The notes under the pieces were generated by a model. That model was not told the origin of the DNA. It saw only the letters and a list, made by a program, of their open reading frames with translations, and made no database searches. A stretch of 22,365 bases of DNA from Oceanospirillaceae bacterium UBA2001 (GTDB lineage: Bacteria; Pseudomonadota; Gammaproteobacteria; Pseudomonadales; Balneatricaceae), in assembly GCA_002335115.1 (NCBI GenBank), contig DDCR01000032.1, positions 1-22,365 of the forward strand, read 5' to 3'. This document shows, piece by piece, positions 12,051 to 19,118 of this stretch. Each line of letters starts with the position of its first letter. Position 1 is the stretch's first letter. The translations under genes and the position numbers were made by a program.

Positions 12051-13111
12051 CCGCACCTGAATTACAGCCCCTAAATTGGCCACTTGAATGGGCTTATGCT
12101 TCTGGCGAGCCTACCTCTAAGGGGCAGATTAAAACTCAATGCAGTGATTTTTTAGTCACAGAAGACTTAGGCTATGTCCCTTGTGGCGAGGGAGAACACG
12201 TTTATCTTGATATCACTAAAACGGACACTAATACGGATTTCTTAGCTCGCCACATTGCAAAGGTTGCGGGTGTGCCTGCCCGACAAGTTAGTTATTCAGG
12301 ATTAAAAGATCGCCGAGGCGTGACGCGCCAGTGGTTTGGGGTTCACCTGCCTGGTAAGGCAGAAACAGTAGATCCTGATTGGCAGCAACTACAAAGCCCT
12401 GAGGTTGATTTGCATCAAACAGTTCGACATTTGCGCAAGTTAAAAACTGGAGTGCATCAAGGTAATGTTTTCAATATTCGTTTGCGCAATATGAATGCAA
12501 CTGAGGCATTGGAGCAAAAACTCCGCCTTATTTCTCAGCAAGGGGCACCGAACTACTTTGGTGATCAGCGCTTTGGTCGCCAAGGTGGTAATCTTAACCT
12601 TGCTTTATTAATGCTGCAGGGCAAGCGTATAAAAGATCGTTTTAAGCGGGGCATGGCGTTGTCGTCAGTGCGCTCTTATTTGTTTAATCAGTTGTTGAGC
12701 GCTCGTGTTCATAACGGTACTTGGCTAACGGCAGCTGTGGGTGAGCGTTGTATGTTTAGTGATGGGTTTAGTCAGTTTGATGCGGGTGCAGAAATTGAAC
12801 TAGATGAAGTCCAAGCACGCATTGGTGCGGGTGATTTAGCCCCAACCGGCCCCATGGTTGGAGGTGTAGACCATGTTATAGCCAATCCAGCAAGTGATTA
12901 TGAAGCACAAATACTTGCCCCATGGCGGCCTTGGATTGAGGCTTTAATTGCCCAAGACATGATGGCTCAAAGACGCAGCTTGCGTCTGTGGCCAAAAGAT
13001 TTTACGTGGCGTTGGTGTGAGGGTGCTATCTTGGAACTGAATTTCCATTTGATGCGTGGAAGTTACGCAACGGCCTTAGTGCGAGAAATCGCTTTAGTAG
13101 AACAGCCATAA
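12047..13111 (+). CDS. truD: tRNA pseudouridine(13) synthase TruD
   Basis: Isomerises uridine 13 of tRNA-Glu to pseudouridine. The product is 354 residues (E. coli 349) and begins with GTG, overlapping the ftsB stop by four bases. The catalytic aspartate is Asp88 in SGLKDRRGVTRQWF; QGNVFNIRLRN, NYFGDQRFGRQGGN and the C-terminal RSLRLWPKDFTWRW also match the family. In E. coli and Pseudomonas, ispD and ispF lie between ftsB and truD; here the two genes overlap directly, so that pair is missing from this locus. Confidence 0.97.
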   Translation: MTAPELQPLNWPLEWAYASGEPTSKGQIKTQCSDFLVTEDLGYVPCGEGEHVYLDITKTDTNTDFLARHIAKVAGVPARQVSYSGLKDRRGVTRQWFGVHLPGKAETVDPDWQQLQSPEVDLHQTVRHLRKLKTGVHQGNVFNIRLRNMNATEALEQKLRLISQQGAPNYFGDQRFGRQGGNLNLALLMLQGKRIKDRFKRGMALSSVRSYLFNQLLSARVHNGTWLTAAVGERCMFSDGFSQFDAGAEIELDEVQARIGAGDLAPTGPMVGGVDHVIANPASDYEAQILAPWRPWIEALIAQDMMAQRRSLRLWPKDFTWRWCEGAILELNFHLMRGSYATALVREIALVEQP

Positions 13112-13150
13112 TGACAAAAGATAAACGGATTCAAGATAAGGAATAATAAG

Positions 13151-13894
13151 ATGCATCTACTGATCTCTAATGATGATGGCGTGCATGCGCAAGGCCTGTC
13201 GTATCTTGTGCAGGAGCTAGAGCAAGACCATCAAGTGACGGTTATTGCTCCCGATAGAGATTTAAGTGGGGCGAGTAATTCGTTAACCTTATCTCGTCCA
13301 GTACGTATGATGCCTCAAAAAAATGGTTATTTTAGTATCGATGGCACGCCTGCAGACTGTGTCCACCTTGGAATCAATGGGGTGTTAGATATAGCCCCTG
13401 ATATGGTGGTTTCAGGAATTAACCACGGGGCTAATTTAGGGGATGATGTGCTCTATTCGGGTACAGTGGCTGCCGCGATGGAAGGGCGTTACCTTGCCCA
13501 TCATGGGATGGCAGTCTCTTTAGTTGGAAAAATTCACTTTCTGACGGCTGCAAAAGTTGCTAGGCAGCTCATGACGGGGATGCAAAAGCTTAATCTACCA
13601 GAGCGATGCATCATCAATGTCAATGTGCCAGATTTGCCCTATGATAAAATTAAAGGCGTTAAAGTGACCCGTTTGGGTAGTAGAGAAATAGGCGGCACTG
13701 CGATTGACGCCAAAGACCCTCGCGGTCATCAGTGTTATTGGATCGGACCTGCAGGTAAGGTTAAAGATGGCAGCCCCGGCACTGACTTCCATGCTGTTGA
13801 GGAGGGCTTCGTGTCAGTTACGCCGCTGTCACCAGACATGGCTTGTCATGAAGCCTTCGATCAGGTGACTCATTGGCTGCAGGATAAGTTTTAA
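13151..13894 (+). CDS. surE: 5'-nucleotidase/exopolyphosphatase SurE
   Basis: Metal-dependent phosphatase that dephosphorylates nucleoside monophosphates and short polyphosphate; linked to stationary-phase survival. The product is 247 residues (E. coli 253). Metal ligands are visible as Asp8 and Asp9 in ISNDDG, Ser39 in DLSGASNS and Asn91 in [24 protein letters not shown] at 13138-13142 gives a ribosome-binding site eight bases before the ATG. The stop and the pcm ATG share one base (TAATG), so the pair is probably translationally coupled, as surE-pcm is in many gammaproteobacteria. Confidence 0.97.
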   Translation: MHLLISNDDGVHAQGLSYLVQELEQDHQVTVIAPDRDLSGASNSLTLSRPVRMMPQKNGYFSIDGTPADCVHLGINGVLDIAPDMVVSGINHGANLGDDVLYSGTVAAAMEGRYLAHHGMAVSLVGKIHFLTAAKVARQLMTGMQKLNLPERCIINVNVPDLPYDKIKGVKVTRLGSREIGGTAIDAKDPRGHQCYWIGPAGKVKDGSPGTDFHAVEEGFVSVTPLSPDMACHEAFDQVTHWLQDKF

Positions 13895-14580
13895 TGCGCC
13901 ACGTTGTGACAGACCCTAAACGCACGGCTGCCAACAGGCAAGGTATTGGCATGACATCCCAGCGCACAAGGGAACGTTTAGTTGATCAGTTGATCGCTCT
14001 AGGAGTGCAAGACGTCAGAGTGTTAGATGTGATGCGCTCAACGCCTCGCCATCTTTTCTTAGATGAGGCTTTGGCCCATAGAGCTTATGAAGATAAGTCA
14101 TTACCTATTGGTCACAATCAAACCCTTTCACGCCCATATACAGTAGCTCGTATGAGTGAGCTTTTGCTGGCTTCATGCGCTGCTAAAAAAGTGTTAGAAA
14201 TAGGCACAGGTTCTGGTTACCAAACATCTGTTTTGGCTCAGTTAGTACCCAGATTACTGACTATGGAGCGCATTGAACCCCTGCTAGATCGAGCCCGAGA
14301 CCGATTGCAGCAAATAGGCATTCATAATGTGGTTTACAAGCACGGTGATGGCCACGAAGGCTGGCCTGCGCGAGAACCTTTCGATGGTATTATGGTAACA
14401 GCGGCGCCTTTACAAGTGCCTCAGGCTTTGCAATGGCAGCTGTCTGAGGGGGGATGTATGATTATCCCTGTGGGTGATAATGACCAGTATTTATTAAAAA
14501 TAACACGCTCTGGCAATCATTTCAGCAAACAAAAAATAGAAGCTGCTAACTTTGTCCCCTTAGTCAATGGATTATTATGA
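13894..14580 (+). CDS. pcm: Protein-L-isoaspartate O-methyltransferase
   Basis: SAM-dependent repair enzyme that methylates isoaspartyl residues in aged proteins. From ATG 13894 the product is 228 residues (E. coli 208). An internal ATG at 13951 would give 209 residues beginning [10 protein letters not shown], the usual Pseudomonas start; both sites have a plausible ribosome-binding site (AGGA 13881-13884, and AAGG just before 13951). I keep the longer form because it is coupled to surE. SAM-binding motif I is [11 protein letters not shown]; the family's TISQPY segment near the active site reads TLSRPY here. The stop overlaps the next gene's start by four bases. Confidence 0.93.
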   Translation: MRHVVTDPKRTAANRQGIGMTSQRTRERLVDQLIALGVQDVRVLDVMRSTPRHLFLDEALAHRAYEDKSLPIGHNQTLSRPYTVARMSELLLASCAAKKVLEIGTGSGYQTSVLAQLVPRLLTMERIEPLLDRARDRLQQIGIHNVVYKHGDGHEGWPAREPFDGIMVTAAPLQVPQALQWQLSEGGCMIIPVGDNDQYLLKITRSGNHFSKQKIEAANFVPLVNGLL

Positions 14581-15539
14581 TGACCACAAAAACCACATTT
14601 ATTCAGTGGCAAACATTTGTTACAGGGTTGCTCATGGGTGGTGCTGATCTAGTGCCTGGAATATCGGGTGGAACTGTGGCTTTACTGAGTGGTGTTTATG
14701 GTCGATTATTAACTGCCATTAGTCACCTCAGTCACTGGCATCTATTAAAACTAATACGGCAACGTCAGTTAGCTAAGGCGTGGCATTACATAGACGGTTT
14801 GTTCCTAATTAATTTGGGCCTTGGTATGGCCACCGCGCTAGTAGTTCTTGCTAAACTGATTACTTGGCTTTTATTAGTTCAGCCACTGATCATGTGGAGT
14901 TTATTTTTGGGCTTGATTATGGTCGCAAGTCTGATGCTGCTGCAGGCCCTTTATGTGCAAAAGAAGCTTCAATGGCGTTGGCTTTGGCCTGGTTTGTTAG
15001 TAAGTTTAATATTAGCCAGCATGCCCATGCTGCAGGTGGTTGATGGGTTTTCTGGTTGGGGCTACTTATGGTTAATGGCAGCTGGGGCCTTGGCCATCAC
15101 TGCAATGATATTGCCTGGTGTATCGGGCAGTTTCATCCTATTAATGTTGGGTATTTATCCATTTCTAATTGCGCGATTGGCTGCCTTTGATATTGAAGTG
15201 ATTGCTATTTTTGCTTTTGGCTGTGGTTTGGGTTTAGTGGCGTTCAGTCGAGTGATTGTTTATTTACTCAAGCAGCATTCAATTGCGGTAATGAATTTTT
15301 TGACTGGTCTAATGATGGGTTCAGTGGCGAAGTTATGGCCTTGGAAGCACACGGTTACTTATCGCTTGAATAGTACAGGTTTAGAGGTTCCGCTGCAGCA
15401 AGAGAATCTTATGCCCTGGGTGTATAGTCAAATGACGGGCAACGATAACCAGCTAATTTGGTGCCTATTGGTGTGTTGCTTAGGAGGCTTGTTGGTGGGT
15501 AAGTTTGGACGTATTCAATTAAAAGACTTGGCGGGCTAA
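14577..15539 (+). CDS. popT: DUF368 membrane protein, PopT-type undecaprenyl phosphate translocase
   Basis: Polytopic inner-membrane protein of the DUF368 family, 320 residues with roughly eight or nine hydrophobic segments. DUF368 proteins (PopT) have been described as undecaprenyl phosphate translocases that return the lipid carrier to the cytoplasmic face for reuse in peptidoglycan and O-antigen synthesis. The family's two related halves show as PGISGGT at residues 27-33 and PGVSG at 180-184, each leading into a hydrophobic helix. The start overlaps the pcm stop (ATGATGA; a second ATG follows at 14580). Position just upstream of nlpD fits an envelope role. The family is clear; function in this organism and the symbol are inferred. 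Confidence 0.8.
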   Translation: MMTTKTTFIQWQTFVTGLLMGGADLVPGISGGTVALLSGVYGRLLTAISHLSHWHLLKLIRQRQLAKAWHYIDGLFLINLGLGMATALVVLAKLITWLLLVQPLIMWSLFLGLIMVASLMLLQALYVQKKLQWRWLWPGLLVSLILASMPMLQVVDGFSGWGYLWLMAAGALAITAMILPGVSGSFILLMLGIYPFLIARLAAFDIEVIAIFAFGCGLGLVAFSRVIVYLLKQHSIAVMNFLTGLMMGSVAKLWPWKHTVTYRLNSTGLEVPLQQENLMPWVYSQMTGNDNQLIWCLLVCCLGGLLVGKFGRIQLKDLAG

Positions 15540-15571
15540 TAAATATGAGCTCTAGTTATGGGGTTTTGTGT

Positions 15572-16372
15572 ATGATCAGGTGGTTGAGTTCTAGTGCGGT
15601 TATTTTATTACTGTCAGCCTGCAGTGCTAGTCAATATGCGCCCGTGCAGGACCTAGGCTATAGCACGGCACAAATTGTATCAGCCAATCGCGTGCAAAAT
15701 ACCCCTTTATCCTATCAAGTCAAACCGGGTGACACCATGTTCGCCATTGCGTGGCGCTTTGGTTGGGATTATAAAAAACTAGCCAAAGCTAACGCCATTA
15801 ACTCGCCCTACACTATTTACGTTGGGCAAGTGATTTATTTTAATGAAATAAATGATATTAGTGCTATTAAAGCTTCAGTAGAAAAAGGAGCTGTAAAAAA
15901 GCCTGTAGTTATTGCTAAGGAAACACCTAAAAAACAACCTTCTTCAGTATCCAAAAAAGTAGATAAAGCACCTGAATTAAAGGCCTATAACGGGTCTAAA
16001 TCGATCAAGTGGTCTTGGCCCCTGCGGGGAAAATTGATACAAGGTTTTGCTAATAAAGCTGGCGCTTCCAATGGAATTGATTTATCATCCAATCTGGGAA
16101 AACCGGTAAAAGCTGCATCTAGTGGAATAATAGTATATTCAGGAAGCGGTATTCAGGGTTACGGTAAACTGGTAGTGGTAAAACACAATGATACCTTCCT
16201 TAGTGCATATGCTTACAACAGCCGTATTTTGGTTGAAGAAGGCGCCATAGTGGATGCAGGCCAAGTGATTGCAGAAGTAGGTAAGGGTCCACAACTAGAC
16301 CCAAGGCTACATTTTGAAATACGCAAAAACGGTAAGCCTGTTAACCCACTGAGGTACTTGCCCAAGCTATAG
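15572..16372 (+). CDS. nlpD: Lipoprotein NlpD, LysM plus degenerate LytM domain
   Basis: Outer-membrane lipoprotein that activates the cell-separation amidase AmiC in E. coli. I prefer ATG 15572 (266 residues) because it begins a typical lipoprotein signal, MIRWLSSSAVILLLSAC, with Cys17 in an LSAC lipobox and GGGG eight bases upstream; ATG 15545 would add nine residues. A LysM peptidoglycan-binding domain (YQVKPGDTMFAIAWRFGWD) spans about 47-90, then a Lys-rich linker and an M23/LytM domain. The LytM zinc site is degenerate: the usual HxGID reads NGID, AYAH reads AYAY, and HLHFE reads RLHFE, as expected for an activator rather than a hydrolase. It is shorter than E. coli NlpD (379) and has one LysM. 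By analogy the main rpoS promoter may lie inside this gene. Confidence 0.93.
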   Translation: MIRWLSSSAVILLLSACSASQYAPVQDLGYSTAQIVSANRVQNTPLSYQVKPGDTMFAIAWRFGWDYKKLAKANAINSPYTIYVGQVIYFNEINDISAIKASVEKGAVKKPVVIAKETPKKQPSSVSKKVDKAPELKAYNGSKSIKWSWPLRGKLIQGFANKAGASNGIDLSSNLGKPVKAASSGIIVYSGSGIQGYGKLVVVKHNDTFLSAYAYNSRILVEEGAIVDAGQVIAEVGKGPQLDPRLHFEIRKNGKPVNPLRYLPKL

Positions 16373-16453
16373 GTCGTCTATCAACACATTGCCTAGCGTA
16401 GTCTTTGATGAAATGAGCTGGTTAATTAGGTCAGTTAAAAAGTTAATTGATAG

Positions 16454-16487
16454 TTTAATTAATAGGTGAGTTTAATTAATAGGTGAG
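16454..16487 (+). repeat. Perfect 17-bp tandem duplication carrying the rpoS ribosome-binding site
   Basis: TTTAATTAATAGGTGAG occurs at 16454-16470 and again, without gap or mismatch, at 16471-16487. Each copy contains AGGTGAG; the second lies four bases before the rpoS ATG and is the functional Shine-Dalgarno sequence. Looser TTAATT-containing sequence continues upstream to about 16420, suggesting an older, decayed repeat. Confidence 0.9.
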
Positions 16488-16491
16488 TTAA

Positions 16492-17433
16492 ATGACGCAA
16501 GAATTATCTGTAGAAGAAGCGCATCAACACCGTAGCGAAATACAATATGCAAAATACAAGTTGGGTGGTAAATACTCAAATAAAGACACTGACTGTAAAG
16601 ATGCGACCCATCTCTACCTAGGGGAAATAGGTTTTCGAGCCTTACTAACGGCAGAGGAAGAGCAACATTTTTCTCGTCTGGCGCTCAAGGGTGATGTCTC
16701 AGCACGTCATTGTCTGATCGAAAGTAATTTGAGATTAGTGGTGAAAATCGCGCGCCGTTATGTGAACCGAGGTATGACCTTGCTTGACCTAATCGAAGAA
16801 GGCAATCTTGGCTTAATTCGTGCGGTAGAAAAATTTGATCCAGAACGAGGCTTTCGCTTTTCAACTTATGGCACATGGTGGATTCGCCAAACTATTGAAC
16901 GCGCTATCATGAACCAAACTCGCACTATTAGGCTACCAATTCATGTCGTTAAAGAACTCAATGTGTATTTACGTGTCGCCAGAGAATTGGCCCAAAAGCT
17001 TGATCATGAGCCTACTGCAGAAGAAATAGCTGCTCACTTAGGTAAGCCCGTAAAGCAAGTGAGTGCCATGCTCAACCTTAATGATCGAGTTGGCTCAGTG
17101 GATAACTGCTTGGGTCCTGACAGCGACACTACGCTGCTGGAGACCATACCTGATACTGCCACCCAAGGTCCAGAGAATACGCTAGTTGATAGTAACCTAA
17201 TGACTAACATGGAGCAGTGGCTAGATTTGCTGACGGACCTACAAAAAGATGTTATTTCCCGTCGTTTTGGCTTGCGTGGTCATTCTGTCTGCACTCTTGA
17301 GCACGTTGGTAAAGATATTAATTTAACTCGAGAAAGGGTGCGTCAGATTCAAGTGGGGGCGTTGCGCAGTCTGCGTAAGATTCTTGAAACGGAAGGTCTT
17401 AACAGCACAGATGTGTTGGATGCTAAACTTTAA
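16492..17433 (+). CDS. rpoS: RNA polymerase sigma factor RpoS
   Basis: Stationary-phase and general stress sigma factor, 313 residues (E. coli 330). Region 1.2 starts at [21 protein letters not shown]; region 2 has [55 protein letters not shown] and [23 protein letters not shown]; region 3 has [19 protein letters not shown]; region 4 ends with the helix-turn-helix [11 protein letters not shown]. The position after nlpD distinguishes it from rpoD and rpoH. Some residues are atypical: Gly127 replaces the usual Ala in STYAT, Gly289 replaces the usual Glu after VRQIQV, and DNCLG stands where DTPLG is common. The 119-bp leader carries a duplicated ribosome-binding site. Confidence 0.95.
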   Translation: MTQELSVEEAHQHRSEIQYAKYKLGGKYSNKDTDCKDATHLYLGEIGFRALLTAEEEQHFSRLALKGDVSARHCLIESNLRLVVKIARRYVNRGMTLLDLIEEGNLGLIRAVEKFDPERGFRFSTYGTWWIRQTIERAIMNQTRTIRLPIHVVKELNVYLRVARELAQKLDHEPTAEEIAAHLGKPVKQVSAMLNLNDRVGSVDNCLGPDSDTTLLETIPDTATQGPENTLVDSNLMTNMEQWLDLLTDLQKDVISRRFGLRGHSVCTLEHVGKDINLTRERVRQIQVGALRSLRKILETEGLNSTDVLDAKL

Positions 17434-17570
17434 TTAGCCCCCTAAACGTTGTTTATTTGCAGATACATAGCCCAAGGGCTTCATGGGTTAAGAATACTAA
17501 AAGGCGAAGGGTGCTTGGTCAGTCTGTTTTAGTCTTTTTAGACTCATGTTGTCTGTGGCATTAACCATCC

Positions 17571-17666
17571 ATAGGTTTACAAATAGGTTTGCAAATAGGG
17601 CTCTAAACAGAGCCTTAAATAGTAAGGTAAATAGTGAGGTAAATAGCACAGCGAATAGTGGGTTCC
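17571..17666 (+). repeat. Degenerate 12-bp tandem array, eight units
   Basis: Units of 12 bp start at 17571, 17583, 17595, 17607, 17619, 17631, 17643 and 17655. Units 1 and 2 (ATAGGTTTACAA and ATAGGTTTGCAA) differ at one base, as do units 5 and 6 (ATAGTAAGGTAA and ATAGTGAGGTAA); the last two units keep only the ATAG start and little else. Across units 3 and 4 there is a perfect hairpin GGCTCT-AAAC-AGAGCC (17599-17614). ATAG begins seven of the eight units. A 54-codon plus-strand frame (17546-17710) and a 63-codon minus-strand frame run through the array as tetrapeptide repeats; I do not consider either a gene. Confidence 0.8.
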
Positions 17667-17680
17667 TGCTGTTTATGGCG

Positions 17681-17714
17681 GATACCAAACGGTGTCTTAT
17701 CTACCCGTGATAAG
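17681..17714. other. Two adjoining hairpins downstream of the 12-bp array
   Basis: GATACC-AAAC-GGTGTC (17681-17696; one G-T pair) is followed at once by CTTATC-7 nt-GATAAG (17696-17714). The first has the same AAAC loop as the hairpin at 17599-17614. They may help end or stabilise the rpoS or MFS transcripts, but no T run follows on either strand. Confidence 0.35.
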
Positions 17715-17786
17715 TAAAGCAGTTTAGAAAGCCGCAAAATTTTTGGGTCATTAATCTAAGCTATCGGTAAGTTTTATTAGCGGTGC

Positions 17787-18965
17787 CTACTTTTCATTCA
17801 ATAAAGTCAACACAACCAGCGCAGAACCTAACCCTGCAATGCTACCAATAATTAATGCAAGCCTATAATCTCCATTCAAGTCGTATAACCTACCAGCCAA
17901 CCATGGCCCAACAAACCCTGCGATGCCCCAGGCTATAAAGACTTTACCATAAATTCGGACCCCCTCAACTGCGCCAAAACGAGTTGCAATAGCCGCAGGG
18001 TATATCGAGATGATTGCCCCATAGGCAAATCCAGTAACTCCTAAGCCAAACAACACACTGATATCGACTAAAAATAGGGCTAATAATGCAAGACTAAGGG
18101 CTGATAATAAAGGCAACACTGTTAAGGTTACTTTAAATGAGATCCGGTCTGCCATCCAACCTCCCAACAGGCTTCCACTCATGCTGAAAAGTGCCAATAC
18201 GCTTGGCGCTATTAATATCAGCTGCCCATTCAGGCCCGCCTGTTCTGCAATTGCAGTAGCATGGCCTATAGCCATGAGTCCGGCCATAACCGCTAAACCG
18301 TAGGCTAACCAAAAGAAAAAAATCACGTGTTGATTTACCCTGGGACTCTGCTTATGGTCAGGTGGTGAGACATGTAACTGAGCCCGAGACCAATACAACA
18401 AGCCACTCACAACGGGCATGATGACGAATAACGCGAAGGTCAAACTCAGCATGGCCCACATTAAACCAAAACTATTTAAGACAAAAGCCAGGGGCCAAGG
18501 TGAAAGCACCGATCCTAGGGCATAACTGGCTGTGACCAGTCCCATGACAAAACCTTTATTTTCTAAGTTAGACTGGGCAGAAATTTGTAATGCGAAGCCG
18601 TAGCCAAGGCCGTTTGCTAAACCAAACAACAAACTGTACCCAAGCCAAACCATGATGATATGAGTGGCTGATGCAGCGATTAACGTACCGATTAAGGCTA
18701 GCCCACAAACTGCAATCGAGAAGCTTACTGGACGCAATAATCCGTAAAAACGATGGCCTATCAATACCCCCAATGTTAAGGATAATAGGGTAAAGGAATA
18801 GGTTAGACTGACTTGAGATCGTGAAGTTTGAAAGTAGTTTTCCATGGGTTCCAAAAAAACGGCAAAGGCGTGCACTGATCCGAGTACTGACGCTAATACC
18901 ATACTCGCAAGAGTCACCCACATTCCTTGAGGCCGATTTGGAAGTTCAGATGCTTTGTGCATCAT
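17787..18965 (-). CDS. Major facilitator superfamily transporter (OFA/monocarboxylate-like)
   Basis: Inner-membrane transporter, 392 residues with about twelve hydrophobic segments in two halves separated by a polar loop around SPPDHKQSPRVNQ. The N-terminal GSVHAFAVFLEPMENYF and SRSQVSLTYSFTLLSLTLGVLIG, together with GGWMADRIS in the loop between helices 8 and 9, resemble oxalate/formate antiporter and monocarboxylate-type MFS proteins; the substrate cannot be read from the sequence. Two adjacent ATGs (18965 and 18962) are possible, with a weak AAGAAAG ribosome-binding site. It lies 153 bp downstream of mutS on the same strand and converges on rpoS. It is not part of the conserved rpoS-mutS neighbourhood of Pseudomonas and may be an accessory insertion. 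Confidence 0.85.
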   Translation of the reverse strand: MMHKASELPNRPQGMWVTLASMVLASVLGSVHAFAVFLEPMENYFQTSRSQVSLTYSFTLLSLTLGVLIGHRFYGLLRPVSFSIAVCGLALIGTLIAASATHIIMVWLGYSLLFGLANGLGYGFALQISAQSNLENKGFVMGLVTASYALGSVLSPWPLAFVLNSFGLMWAMLSLTFALFVIMPVVSGLLYWSRAQLHVSPPDHKQSPRVNQHVIFFFWLAYGLAVMAGLMAIGHATAIAEQAGLNGQLILIAPSVLALFSMSGSLLGGWMADRISFKVTLTVLPLLSALSLALLALFLVDISVLFGLGVTGFAYGAIISIYPAAIATRFGAVEGVRIYGKVFIAWGIAGFVGPWLAGRLYDLNGDYRLALIIGSIAGLGSALVVLTLLNEK

Positions 18966-19118
18966 TCTTTCTTAATGGCAGTATGTTTAGACATAACACT
19001 TTATCTCATGACTTTGGTTTGTATCATTTTCTTGGCAGTACCCTAATGAAGATGGCTCACGGGATAAACTTAATATGCCAGCCTTACACTTAAAGCTTAA
19101 ATGAGGCCTTGAGTTGTT

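Larger units (their letters stand above)
17434..17786. other. Gene-free stretch between convergent rpoS and MFS genes
   Basis: These 353 bases hold no convincing gene. From left to right they contain a short dyad AGCCC-AA-GGGCT near 17475, an AGTCT/AGACT hairpin with a T4 loop (17531-17544), the eight-unit 12-bp array, and two adjoining hairpins (17681-17714). No stem is followed by a T run on either strand, so no standard intrinsic terminator is seen although both neighbours must end transcription here. Short open frames exist on both strands only because the array period is a multiple of three. Confidence 0.7.

Noticed and set aside
12047..12055. A frameshift or missing gene at the ftsB-truD junction caused by sequence error
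   Set aside because: Both proteins are full length with intact conserved ends, and the four-base GTGA overlap is a normal coupling arrangement.
17571..17666. CRISPR array
   Set aside because: Units are only 12 bp, abut directly and have no spacers; no cas genes are nearby.
17546..17710. 54-codon plus-strand and 63-codon minus-strand open frames with tetrapeptide repeats through the 12-bp array
   Set aside because: A 12-bp period automatically makes periodic peptides in open frames on both strands. Neither has a ribosome-binding site, and both fade into unrelated sequence.
17434..17786. A possible RsmZ-type regulatory RNA, which lies beside rpoS in Pseudomonas
   Set aside because: RsmZ-like RNAs carry many GGA motifs in hairpin loops. 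This stretch has only one or two GGA on each strand and none displayed in a clear loop series.
18821..19093. 90-codon plus-strand frame across the MFS start and the MFS-mutS gap
   Set aside because: Half of it is antisense to the MFS coding region, composition is unlike a protein, and there is no ribosome-binding site.
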